Assembly (NCBI GenBank): GCA_031308135.1
Contig: JAHLJT010008756.1
Span: 100,838,510 to 100,902,509, forward strand
Source of the DNA: Acheta domesticus
Taxonomy: Eukaryota > Arthropoda > Insecta > Orthoptera > Gryllidae
DNA: 64,000 nt
Direction of reading: 5' to 3'
Each line of letters starts with the position of its first letter. Position 1 is the first letter of the stretch. This document shows positions 47,239-58,952 of this stretch, piece after piece. The notes under the pieces were generated by a model. The model saw nothing but the letters and a program-made list of their open reading frames with translations, ran no database searches and was not told the DNA's origin. Both the position numbers and the translations under genes were made by a program.

Positions 47239-47592
47239 CAGTGTTGCCAGACGTAACAGTATCCTGGTATTTTTTGCCAGGATTTTAATGAAGATACCAT
47301 GTACCAGGATGAAGATATCCTGGTACGCTTAAATACCAGGATTTTAAGTCTGTGGTACTTGATGTACGATTTAAGATTCGGAAAATAATTTTTTTATTCA
47401 GTAATTTAACACGAGCTCATATTTACACTAACACATATATTACAAATAACTGTGATATTGATAAAAACATTAAGCGTGACAGGATGGTATTTTTCCGGCA
47501 CATGCTTTAGGACAAAAAGACCTAACGTCTTACTCTTCCATTAACGGTGGAATTTTTTTTTTAATCACACATTTAATCATCTGGCAACGCTG
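47239..47592. mobile_element. 354-bp hAT MITE with an array of CCTGG motifs
   Basis: Ends are CAGTGTTGCCAGACG (47239) and, on the other strand, CAGCGTTGCCAGATG (from 47592). Target copies AATCTAAG (47231-47238) and TATCTAAG (47593-47600) match at 7 of 8. Near the left end ATCCTGGTA / TACCAGGAT occurs several times in both orientations (47260-47345), possibly transposase-binding subterminal repeats. Confidence 0.87.
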
Positions 47593-47600
47593 TATCTAAG

Positions 47601-49800
47601 GAACGATAAAGTCAAGGTGTGGATAACTCAGAAAACAGTAAATTTCTTAATTCAATGTAGAATCTACCCACAAAATTAAATTTGTTAACAGAAGGAAACT
47701 GAATTATTTCCAGAGGGATTACATATAAAACCACGTATCGATGAACAACTTCCTACTTTCGAACTTTCTGTACATACATCGTAAAGGGTCAATGTATTAA
47801 TAGAGATTCTTTGAATTGGAATTTCCACTAATTCTTCGAACCGGACAGTTCAACTGAAAAAAATTGTACATTCCCTACTCGTTTACAACGCCTTCAATCC
47901 GTCATTTGGAAGCCAGAAGTTGCACATGGCAAACCACGTGCAATGATTCAGCAGCACGTCCAGAGCAAGGCTGAGTCATGCAATTCAGGCGCCACATGGG
48001 TGGTGGTCATGGCAATCGAACTTCGATTACATCTGCCTTGGAACCTAATACAAATTACAAAACAGTTCATTTTTGTTACACTTAGAAGCCCACAAGTTCA
48101 ATATTCTTTAAGAAGAAAACCTCATAATTAACTCTCAAGAGCGGTAGGATAAACTCACGCGATCCGGGCAACGACACATGGAGAAAATGGCAAGGCAAAC
48201 CGACGGGAGAGAATCCTCGCATGCAAGGCTTCGTGACGGTTACCCACCGAGGCCCCCATGTCCAACGTTGCCGCTTCTTCGTGCTTTTCCTCATGACGTC
48301 AACTGTTGCCACTTGCAGTTGCACATACTAAATGAATTATCCGCGCACGCTTTTACTTGTGCCTTCTCTTCGCCAGTTTGCGAGTAATGGGATTTGGTTA
48401 TTTCGACGAAAGGAATTTTATATCAAATTAATATTTTGTTTTTCGAAGAAAAATAGTTTGTTACGAAAGAGCGAACATTTTTGGCCATCAGATTTTGTAC
48501 AACGCTCGTTGCTATCATTTATTCCTAATTCAACATGTTGCCAAAGGAGTGGCGATACATATTCCGGGTACCATGAAAATGTGTGTGTGTAAAAACAATA
48601 AATATAAACAAAAAAGTCTACATCGGTGGATTACGAGAATATGGTAACATTCTACCCACACACATTCGCTAATGTGTGACGCAGCCACATTATTTAACAA
48701 AACATTAGGGTTCAATATATTTCAAAATACATTAGTATGTTACATCATATTAAGCAAATACGACTATCGTTATACTCAAATAAGTAATGTAAAAAGTACC
48801 CGACGAATTACCCTGAATATTCTTTACAAAATTCAAGGGCAACGGCCAAATAAACCGAACAAATTTTTAATTATTTCTAAATACCACAAACCTATATTAC
48901 TGGCTCGACATTGATTTTAACAACCAACAAAAAATAAAAACAATCTAAAACTACTTTGAAAAGTCAAAGAACTCTTGTCAATACTTTTATACCAGAAGCA
49001 CTGCATTGTGCATGCAAACGATCTCCTCGATTGATAATAGCTTGTCCCCACCACCAATCTCTTTACAGACTACTTATCATACTCTCTGGGACACACTTTC
49101 CCAGCCACAAGTACCGCGAACTGCGCCTGTACCTCCTTCAACAGCTACGGCCTACTACCAAAACTATGGTCCGATGTTGGTGATTGGAACGGAGCATTGT
49201 TGACAGTTTGTGTAGCACAGAACACATGTGCCTGGGATACAAAAATAGTCACTTGAAATAAATACTTCTAAAAGTAACAAAATCATATAGTCATATTGTA
49301 TGATGCTACATCTTCAGAAGCACAACTGTCAATCACCACTTGTTTTAATCGTATCTTACAAACAAGCTCGTTGACTGTTCCTTGATGCCTACACTCCCTC
49401 TCTTGGCCGATGTTAGCACCACGAGCAACTCGCGAAGTTCACGTCCGCAGCGCCACAGCTCACATACCACGGAGAGTACACAGTGATTTAAATTCCTCTA
49501 ATATCCAGTATAATTGTTAGCATGTTTTCATGTAGTTTGTTCATCGGGTTTGAACAGTTACAACAAAACGAATTTCGAGCCGTTTGAGTGTAAGAGACCA
49601 TCCCTATTTTTGTAAACTGTTGGCTTTTCAAATATTTTGTAGCAGGAGATGTAACAATGACCTAATGTCATCTGCCACTTTAGAAAAATCGAAGTAGTGT
49701 GTATAAGTTCTTCCACAAAATTTGTCGAAAAAATCCCAATCTCCGGTAATTACCGGAACGACCTGCGTTTTTTCCGCCCCACATTCGTCTGATCTCGATT
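47601..49800. other. Intergenic or intronic stretch, one weak exon candidate
   Basis: Mostly AT-rich. 49006-49203 on plus is open and Pro/Thr/Ser-rich (LQTTYHTLWDTLSQPQ, then STATAYYQNYGPM), which reads more like protein than its neighbours. There is an acceptor-like TTTTATACCAG upstream, but no good donor and no recognised domain. Otherwise nothing. Confidence 0.25.
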
Positions 49801-50004
49801 CCGATTGCCGGGCTCTGGGAACAAACAACAGACACCTTTAACACGTAGTGTAGCCATAATCAATGTTTTGTGCTCCCTTCATACCGAAAAAATCCATTAG
49901 TGCAACTAACGTTTAAGAGAAGTCTCGTTATCGTTAAATTTTTTTGAAAATGTGGAGAAAAAAACCTCTACAAAATTGAAGATATAGATTTTTGTCTCAG
50001 ACTA
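49800..50004. repeat. Dispersed-family fragment left of the Harbinger element
   Basis: ACACGTAGTGTAGCCATAAT, the CATACCGAAAAAATCC segment, and GAAGATATAGATTTTTGTCTCAGACTAA end at the element. The family continues to its right as GTCTGTTGTACAAAATTAGC from 51312, matching 7600-7625, where it is uninterrupted. Confidence 0.75.
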
Positions 50005-51311
50005 AGGGCCGAATTTATGAACCTCTGCCAAGGGCCTGCCAGGCCTAGCAGGCTGCCAGGGTTCGGTTTTGCGATCTATGAACGGCCCCCAGCGCTAGCT
50101 GGCCCCTAGCAAGCCCCCAGCAGCGGCTCTCTGCTGGCAGCGGCATGCTGGTCCTGCCAGGAGTCCCCCAGCCTGCCCCCACATGTGATTTTACTCCCTC
50201 CGTGTGTTGTTGTGTTCTACTATATTCGTATTTTACCGACTTTGCATGATTTTTGGACCTTCTTCTTGATTTACGGCAACCTAGCACACGTTTTGGACTT
50301 GTCAATCGGATATACAGCGAATTTTAGCTTTCTTTTTTGGACCGTTCTTTTTACATACGGCAACATAACCTGCAAGATTGACGTGAAATCTGATTACGAC
50401 ACTGCTAACATTTTTTAGATCAAGGTAATAGAATACAAAGCAAAGTTCTTATGTATCTTGTGGATTGAGGCTTGACTTTGAATATTAGTTGTTTTTTTTG
50501 CGGACATGGTATTGTTTCAGGATATGGATGATTTGTATGAATTTATAGAATTCGTGCAGGATGTTGTAGAGAGGGGGAGACGACTGCCACGTAGGGTCAT
50601 TCGAAATTTGACGAATCCATTAGAACATTTTTCTGAAAGGCAATTTCAGGAAAGGTATAGATTTCAGAAAAGAACGGTCGTAGAATTCCTGTACCCTTTA
50701 ATGAATGCATTATTAAAGCCAGATAATCGCGGAAGACCGGTACCCGTGATGATAAAACTTTTGTCTCCGTGAAGGGCGGACTCTTCTTTTTCAACATTTT
50801 TAATTCACACGAAACACTGGATAAGCACTCGCGAAACACTGGATAAACTGAACGAGACACGTTGATTCTATTCAATGGAAACAATGCTCGGACCACGCGG
50901 GACACGAAAACAAGAAGAAATAGGTGAATTCTTATACCAACTCTCACAAGGTGAAACTACTTGTGTATCAGAGTCATTTCGTCGATAATAACGTGCATAA
51001 TACATTTATATAAAGGCACATATTTATAAAAGGGAATGTGGGTCGAAACAAACAATTCATTTAATTTATATTAATAATATTTGGACTGTAAATAATGGCT
51101 TTCGAATGCGTAATATTGGTACCACTCGCTTAGGCATTTCCTTGTTTCCAACAATGTTGCCAGTGCGCCTCCAAACTAGCCCCCAGAACGCTGCTACCTG
51201 GGAGAGAGGTAGGGGACGATTTCAAATTCCAGCCGCCCCCTTCCTCCCAGCAAGCCCCCAGCTGGCAGACCCCTGGGAGCTCTGCTGGCAGACGTTTATA
51301 AATATGACCCT
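50005..51311 (+). mobile_element. PIF/Harbinger element, internally deleted
   Basis: The left end AGGGCCGAATTTATGAACCT and the right end, on the other strand, AGGGTCATATTTATAAACGT share 14-15 of 20 bases, and the similarity continues into TCTGCCA. GGGCC-type ends with AAATTTATAAAC-like sequence are typical of Harbinger. A clean 3-bp duplication is not visible. The paralogous empty site at 7600-7625 roughly brackets the insertion. GC-rich CCAGC/GCTGG repeats flank the single coding remnant. Confidence 0.8.
50506..50772 (+). pseudogene. Harbinger transposase N-terminal remnant
   Basis: An 88-codon open frame: MVLFQDMDDLYEFIEF, then NPLEHFSERQFQERYRFQKR and NRGRPVPVMIKLLSP before the stop. HARBI1-like transposases begin with an acidic/aromatic stretch, an F-x-x-R(Y/F)RF-K segment and RGRPVP/RGLPIS followed by a helix that leads to the first catalytic Asp. 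This frame stops at that point, so the DDE domain is missing. GTATTGTTTCAG just before MDDLY resembles an acceptor, so the true coding start may be MDDL at 50524. It lies between the Harbinger ends and so is a deletion derivative. Confidence 0.72.
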
Positions 51312-51350
51312 GTCTGTTGTACAAAATTAGCTCTTTCCAAAACGTCATGT

Positions 51351-52690
51351 ACAATTTTTTGAAGGAGAGAGAGAGAGATTAAGGTATAATAGCTTTCAAC
51401 GTTCAACTGGAGGTAAATAATTCTTAAAGAGCTGTATTATTTAGGCCATCAACCCCTTTACCTCCCAACTGATTTTACTACTCCAGTACTCAATTTCAAT
51501 TACATTTTCATGTCATCGGTTGCCACTATTTCCTGAATGGAACTTGGTCCACCAAGTATCTTTCCTCATTTAGTCCTCATAAGTCTTAATTTAAAATATG
51601 TTAATCGTCGACATCGTTAATATGATATTTGTTGCCTGGTTGGTTAATGGCAGTAATGGTTTAGTTATGTTTTTTCTTCTTCTCCTTCCTCCTTTTTTTT
51701 TTTTTTTTTTCAGAATTACTTGATCAAATCAAAGGAGAAATGCAACATGAAACTTTATTCCAATGACAGTGAAGGTTAATGAGTAGAACAAAATGTGGAA
51801 GTTTATTGAGGGAAAACAAACAAAAAGAAAAGTTTTAAAATTGAATGAGTTTACTGGTATCATGATGAATGATATCACCATCAGAAAGGTCTTACATTAT
51901 TTCCACATCAAGCATACTCCTCAATGAATACAAATCAAAGAAGAACTACAAACTGGTTAGGGAGTGAGCAATGAGTAATAATTATTCATAATTTTGTTTG
52001 AATCAGGCAAGTGATTTGATAGTTATTACAAAAACACTGTTACATAATAGTAACTTATAATGTGGCATAATAGTCTTAAGTATGGAGGAACCTGAATTAG
52101 ATTAAACATATTCCAATCTAAAATTTGAAACAATAAACATTCATTAAACATTTAAAGAATGTACTAGCTACTTCATGTAAACAAGGTAAATTGAATATAA
52201 TAGAAATATCACTTGAGACCATGTCATAAACAATTATTGACAAGAATAATTCATAATCAAGTTAATGTGTAAACATTACACACCAAAAAATACATTTTGT
52301 GTGTGATTTTTTTAACAACTTCTAACTTGATTTGTGAATAACTCTCAATCACTAAATGTAGACAGTGACTAATACATTGTATTGGGATCATATATAATCA
52401 TTTAAGATTTTTTTGTTGTTCCAAGAAAAAGATTACTTATCCAAATTTTATTTTTGAAATATCTGTCTTTTAAAAAAATTATAATTTATTAAGGAAATCT
52501 CAAAGCTGAATTTCTTTTTAGAAAAAACGGAGAATATATTCCTCTTTGGAATTATAAATCATTAAATACTGACAGTTTTTAAATAAAATATCAAGAGTTG
52601 TTTGGTTTAAGTGAATTTTGACAGTTACAAATATCATTAAATACATGTTCACCAAAACAATCTTTCTTCCTCTATTAACTGTCTTTTGTT
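51351..52690. other. AT-rich stretch, no gene seen
   Basis: Contains a T18 run followed by CAG at 51693-51713, which resembles a strong polypyrimidine acceptor. The DNA after it has no convincing frame. The rest is AT-rich and non-repetitive within the window. Confidence 0.4.
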
Positions 52691-52691
52691 T

Positions 52692-52764
52692 ACAATTCCA
52701 TTGCGGGTTCATGGGTTTTGGTCCAAAAAAGGGACCAAAACCCGTGAACCCGCAATGGAATTGT
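52692..52764. other. Near-perfect 33-bp inverted repeat with 7-base loop
   Basis: 52692-52724 and 52732-52764 are inverse copies with a single mismatch (CATG against CGTG) around AAAAAAG. The arms include CATTGCGGGTTC and GAACCCGCAATG. Looser pairing extends about ten bases outward. The stem is more GC-rich than the surrounding DNA. It may be a precursor hairpin of a small RNA or a relic of a fold-back element. Confidence 0.75.
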
Positions 52765-55700
52765 CTACAGAAAATGGTCATGAAATACAGCAGATGTCTT
52801 TTGTTTCTTATACCTATGGTTCACCAGTTCCAAATAATATGAGTTAATGCAATAATTGGAGAAACTCTTGAAATAAACATAGCTGTCATTCAAGTACAGA
52901 AGAAAAAAAAATCATATTATTATGAAAGATTACCATATAAGAAATCAAAGACAAAAAAAATATTTGATTTTAAATTGATCAAGGGACTTGTACTGGATCA
53001 CTTTAAATGGACGTCTTGATGAATTTGAGCATTTTTTCTGCAAATTGGTAAATAAACACACTTTACTCACTCTTATGAACTCTTTGGATAGCAGCTGTGA
53101 AAAGAAAAGCTTCTTGAGATGATTCTTTAAAAATTTTCCACATAATGAAGGTTTTTTAAGAAATCATAGACATTATTTAATTAACATGCTATTGTTAGTA
53201 CCAACCTCAACACACTAAACAAGTCTTTTCTCACGAGGATATCAAAATTCTTAAGCCTTAATTAGTTCTTAGACTAGTTAAAAAAGTTTACATTTTATAA
53301 GTATGTTACTGTGAGGCCATACTGCTGTTGGTTCATGGAATCTGAAAGAAAACAAGAATAGTGAAAACATAGAAAGAAACAGAAGCTTCTGAAGAAAAAG
53401 AAGTTCCACCATGCCATTAAAAAATGTTGCTGAATCCATCTTACCAGGTTTTGGAACTGCTTCCCAGTGATGACAATCCTTAACCGTTTTATAATGGTGA
53501 TTAACTCTTGTAAGATTGTGTTAAAACTCGCACAGATTCACTTTAGAAGAATCACAACATACACTTCACTTACTTTCTCTTCATAGCTCTTCCACACAAA
53601 TTAAACTTCTTCTTTACACAAAGAATTTCATGGACAACAAGCACCATTACTGAACTGAACTTTCACCCGAATACCTGCAGATGGCTCAATTTCACTCGTT
53701 TCTGGCACACATCTTTTTAGAAAATTTCTTCCTAATAGTTCTGTTTGCTACCATCTCAGGAAACTCTGAATGGTATAGTCAGCAATCTCAACGATTTGAT
53801 TCGTTGTTGCCAATATCTGATTTTCAGAATTTGCGATCGACCGACATCTCTACCTAGCGAGCATGTTTTACAATTCTCCATTGCAATTCCTTCTGTACAA
53901 AATAAAAACATTGTCCAGTTAGTGCCAAGCCTGGGAACGTCGACACTCGATACAAACATCAATATTTACTGTTCCGTAAGACAATAAGAAAAAGGTTTTC
54001 AAAACATTTATTCGGGGCACGTCGGTAGTTGTGCAAGCAACTCTTCGCGTTGTAATCAACAATCATTCTTCGTTATCTTCTTCGCCAACACATACATTAC
54101 AGTGAACAGACACGATACATATTTGAGGTTGATAACCTAATACTTCACAAATTTCATTTACATTCCGAACTGTTTTTTTTCGCACACACACACCTATGCT
54201 AAAACTAATTCTCTTTGTTTTCTCAATTTCTCACCCTACAGAAACGTCACCTCACTAAAAACTGCTCCACCTGTCCGTACCGTACTCCAGCACCCGCTGA
54301 CCAAACCGTACCAAATCATACCAAATGCTCACGTGTGGATCACGCGACATGTCAAACAGTCTCCTACGTGAGGTCATCGAGCAGTTGCCCAATCATAACC
54401 AAGGTTCAAAGAATATTCCTACTCCAGGGCCGCTACTGTGTGATTATTGGCTACAACTGTCCGAGAGTATGGGTCCAAAGATTCTTCACATTGTACCTTT
54501 CTCATTGTACACGTTTGGAACAATCGTTCTGAAAACTCTCAATGAATCGGCGAGTTGGAGTGCATGTCCGGGTCCAAGAACGTTTACATGGCACAGTGTG
54601 AGAGATATACTTACACCGTGAAAAGCATGCATATAAACTCTGATGAAAAGCCAATAAGCCATTTCTTACACTGTGGTTTACTTTATTAACTAAGATTCCT
54701 TCTTCATATGAACCATGAAAATACAGTCTCATGCTATCAAATCCTAGAAGCACTCAAAAGCATATGAAATATGCAAATCGATAGAAGCACTCAGAAGCAT
54801 ACGAAATTGTTTACATTTCATAAGTAGCACTATCTGAAACTCCTTTGTAAGTTTAGGAATTTGTTGAATTGTTCTAAGAAAAAACAATTTTTTGTTTACA
54901 TTTTATAGAAAAAAAAAGATTTTAATCAATTCATTAGGTTCATTCATTTAATCAATTCATTCATCAATTCATTATTCATTATTATTTCATCAATTCATGA
55001 ACCGAAAAGCATCTACAAGTCAATTTTTTAACCAATTATTACATCTAAGTTCATATCAGAAGCAAAGGAATAAAATAAATGCCATAAAATAATTATTTTC
55101 TGAATTTAAACTCGAAAAAACGGGATTTTCACTGTTAAGTACTTACCATGTGGATATTTTAACCTCATATTTTGAAAATAATATTTTCCTACATCCAAAC
55201 ATGTGGGAAAAATCTGAGTCAAATTGTAAACTAAAGCCGGAAACCCCTTATCTGGCTAGAACCTTTATTGAATACATTCATAAATGAAGAACAAAAAAAT
55301 ACTCAGAAGATTGTAGAAATAAAATAAAATGGAAAAAATTAATTAAAATAACATAACATTAGAAATATAGAGTATAAAGTAGAGATCTAGAGTATGTATA
55401 ATGGTTATAGGAAAATGTATATTAATACATTGTAAACCTATTGAATAAATAAATTAATAAATGAATTATATTAATGATATTTTTTCACAGTAAAATTAAA
55501 GTAACTCATTATGACTATTGACAATATTCTTTTCTCATTTCTGTTATTAAAATTTGTGCAGTTTACAAGAAGGAAGATGCTTTTCTGGGATCCCTTATCC
55601 TGAGAACTTTTTTTGTTTACACAGATATGAATAAAATATACCTCATGGGAAATCTATACTTTGAATAATAATTTCAATGATACAATTGAAGCCCTCAGGC

Positions 55701-58700
55701 AATAACATACTAAGCCACAAAACATAAGTTTTGAGAAAAAGGAAAGTAAAGGTTTAGCCATTGTATTCTACACATTGGGATAAAGAACATTAATTTATGA
55801 ATTACACTGCAATCTTGCGGCAAATCTTTAAAATAAAAATTCAACATCTAGATACATCTACAGGGTGTACATTAATAACACAATTTCATCAGAAATGTGG
55901 CAGAGCATGTTGTTGCCCCAAGATCTTCAATTAATAAGTCCTACAATCATTTACATGGTGATTGGAGAGTCTGTTCCCCTAATGATTGTATAACAATTTC
56001 CCAAAATAGCAAAAGGAAAAAAATAGGGAGATAAAATGTTTTATATTTATGACCCCAATACGTAATTCAAATTTCAAGGGGTCTATGGTCTCATGGCCCT
56101 CTCTGTGTGCACTCCTATGGTTATTAATTTTTAAAGAGGAATTATTATCATATTTTGATATCAATAACAGGTGCTTCACAAAGTGTGACAAAGGAACTGT
56201 GCATCCCTTGAAAATTTTGACCAAAGCCTCAGGCTATAAACCTTTTATTTCCATTAATATGTTCAGTCTTTGCTTTTCCCTTTTTCTAACTGACAATTTG
56301 GAGAATTGTTCCAAGATGTTTAGTGAAGAGGCTTTCCAAAACATCTGGCAAGGCTAAATTGTTCAACATAAAAGCAGTTGTATCTATTTATTAATTGTGT
56401 GATTAAAGTTATAATTTAATTCTTCTTGTAGTATGTTTTATTTATATTTAAGAAAAACTCTCATATCAAAGCATGTTTCAAAATTGTACTTCTGAAAGGT
56501 TCCCTATTATATTCTTTTGAAATAATTGATGGAAAATAATTTTCATTTAGTGAAATTTTAAGTCATTTAAAAGTAGGTCTAGTTTTAACTCCATAATATA
56601 TTGCATGGTTCTAAAAGGTTGCCATTACTTCTGATGATGAATGGAGTTTTAACTGGAAAAAAGCAATATTAAGAGACAAAAAGCACAATTTCATATTTGA
56701 ACATTTAAAGCAGCCTTTTAACTCACTTGTTGGTAGTTGCTCAATTGTACATACATTATTTTTTCTATTTTTATCTTTTTATTACATTTTTAAACCATAT
56801 TTTACTCCTAAATTTGAACAGTTTTAGCCACTTCGTGGTTTTAGCCCATATATATCAACAAATTTAGTTTAATGTTGTTCCATAGAAGGTTGAATACAGG
56901 TAGGGTCCAGGCCTGAAGATCTAGAGAGAGGGAAAATGGTGAGGGAGTTGGGGATGCCCCCTCCCAAGACCCTAGACACGGATAGCAGAGAGTGGATGTA
57001 ATGCCAGATGGGGTGAAGGGTAGAGTTTGAAGCTGGCCCCTCAAGGAAAAAACAGAGTTTAGTTTTTGAAAGTTTTGATCCAAAGTTTTTGAAAGGATAG
57101 AATGCAATTGAACAGAAAACGTTTTTCAAGATTATAATTTAAATTTATACTATTGAAAAAACAAATGTCATTAAGTGTAACAGGTTCAAAATTGAATAAG
57201 TCTACATCTAAAATATATTTTTTTTATGCTTGACGTAAGAAATGATGTGGGGTGTTGACAAGCAGGTTTGATGATCTAAAGTAATACTTTTCTAAGGGGA
57301 ACATTATGTTTTAATAAAATATTACCTACCATTTTAATTTCCTTATTGAATTTTGAATATTTGAATAATGCCAGTGATATTTAGAACATTCTGGGAAATT
57401 TCAGATAGTGATATAAAACAAAGGAAATACATGAATTCTTTATGATGAAACTTTGGAAATGAAACTTGCAACAAGGCATTGTTGCAAGACAACATTTATA
57501 TTTTGAAATTTTTGAAAAATCTCTCTGTTAATATACTTTACAAGGGGGAAGAGGGGTAGCTCAAGAATGGCAACACATTCTTAAATCTCAAATACAAAAA
57601 TTTCCAATTACTTCTCTGCTCCATATTAGCTTGTAGTAGCAATAAATTTGAAATTATGAAAACATGACACAAATAAACTGAATGATTGTGATCCACAAAG
57701 TCAATTTTCATTGTCAATTTTACTTCTTCAATTTAAAACTACTGGCTTCTGTCAGAACAGTAGCACATTTAATATTGTTTACATAATCCTTTATTAAAAT
57801 GACACAGAAGAAAGAAGAATCTGTTATGTTAAATTGATATAATAGGCAGCAAATAATGTAACACCAATAGACTACCACTAATAGACATGTAGTACTCTAA
57901 CAGCTATTTTTTTTTAAGCTGAGTTGAGAGTGAAAAATATTTCATGTAGTATGGAAGTAATATTTTTCAGTAGAAGAGAATGACCATATGTTCTGTATCT
58001 TAATTAAAAAAGGAGCTTTGCACACAATAAAACTTAAAATGAAAAATACTCATTTACTGGCTAGTTAACTCTAATCATTCAGTTAGATTAGATTTGAAAA
58101 TTGTTAATATTAAGATGGATAGATTCATTGAAACATCATAATCTACAGAGAGAAAAGCGTTAAAGGTGAACAAGGATATTTTTAGGAAATGTTTGAAGCA
58201 CTGAATACAACTTGTATTTACAATTATGCATTTGCGTTGTTGATTCAAGACTTGATTCATATTGAAAAAATATATGAATAAAAAAAGTTAATAAATTATT
58301 TACCTGTTTTAAAGTATAAATTAAATTATAAATTTTTTGATAATTTTCAAATTAAATTCACATGTTCAGCACCTGCGAAATAAAAATGAATAAGCATGAA
58401 ATTTGGAACCATGTTTTCACAATAATCTACATTTTATCAAGAGTGAACTATTCTGTGTCTGATATTATTATGGATTTTATTTATTTTTTAGTGAATTTAA
58501 AAGGAGTGTTAAAAGGAGTAATAATGGTGAACAGATACCCAAGAAAGTTTTCCAAAGCCCAAGCGCTTGCATTTTGGTGTTTTGTGTGTCTGTATTTGCA
58601 TATATTACTACTAATTATGTTCCCTTCAAATTTAGATGTGCTTCAATATATTTTAAATTTTTCTCAGTGAAATAATATTAATTAAATACAAGCAAGCTAT

Positions 58701-58952
58701 GTCTCATGCTTTAAGTATTTTAACTCATGTCTAAAAATATAACTATGGCCCACATATGAGAATAATAGCGTACAGCATATCACATTTAAAAGCACATTTT
58801 ATATTTTAAAGCACAATAATATGATCTTCACCAGTGTTGTGAATGCTTTTTATTTCAATTGAATTTGAACTACTAGTGATATTTAGAGGAATGAATGGGG
58901 ATTTACCAATTGCTATGCTTCACATTTCACTTATAACCAGCATGACACATGT
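52765..58952. other. Long AT-rich stretch, no gene recognised
   Basis: About 6 kb of AT-rich DNA. 53640-54620 is less AT-rich. The longest frames there (54215-54532 and 54325-54621 on plus, overlapping) match nothing I know. 54940-55000 is an ATTC-rich simple stretch. 54740-54805 holds two near copies of AGAAGCACTCARAAGCATA. It could be intron or intergenic DNA. Confidence 0.4.
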
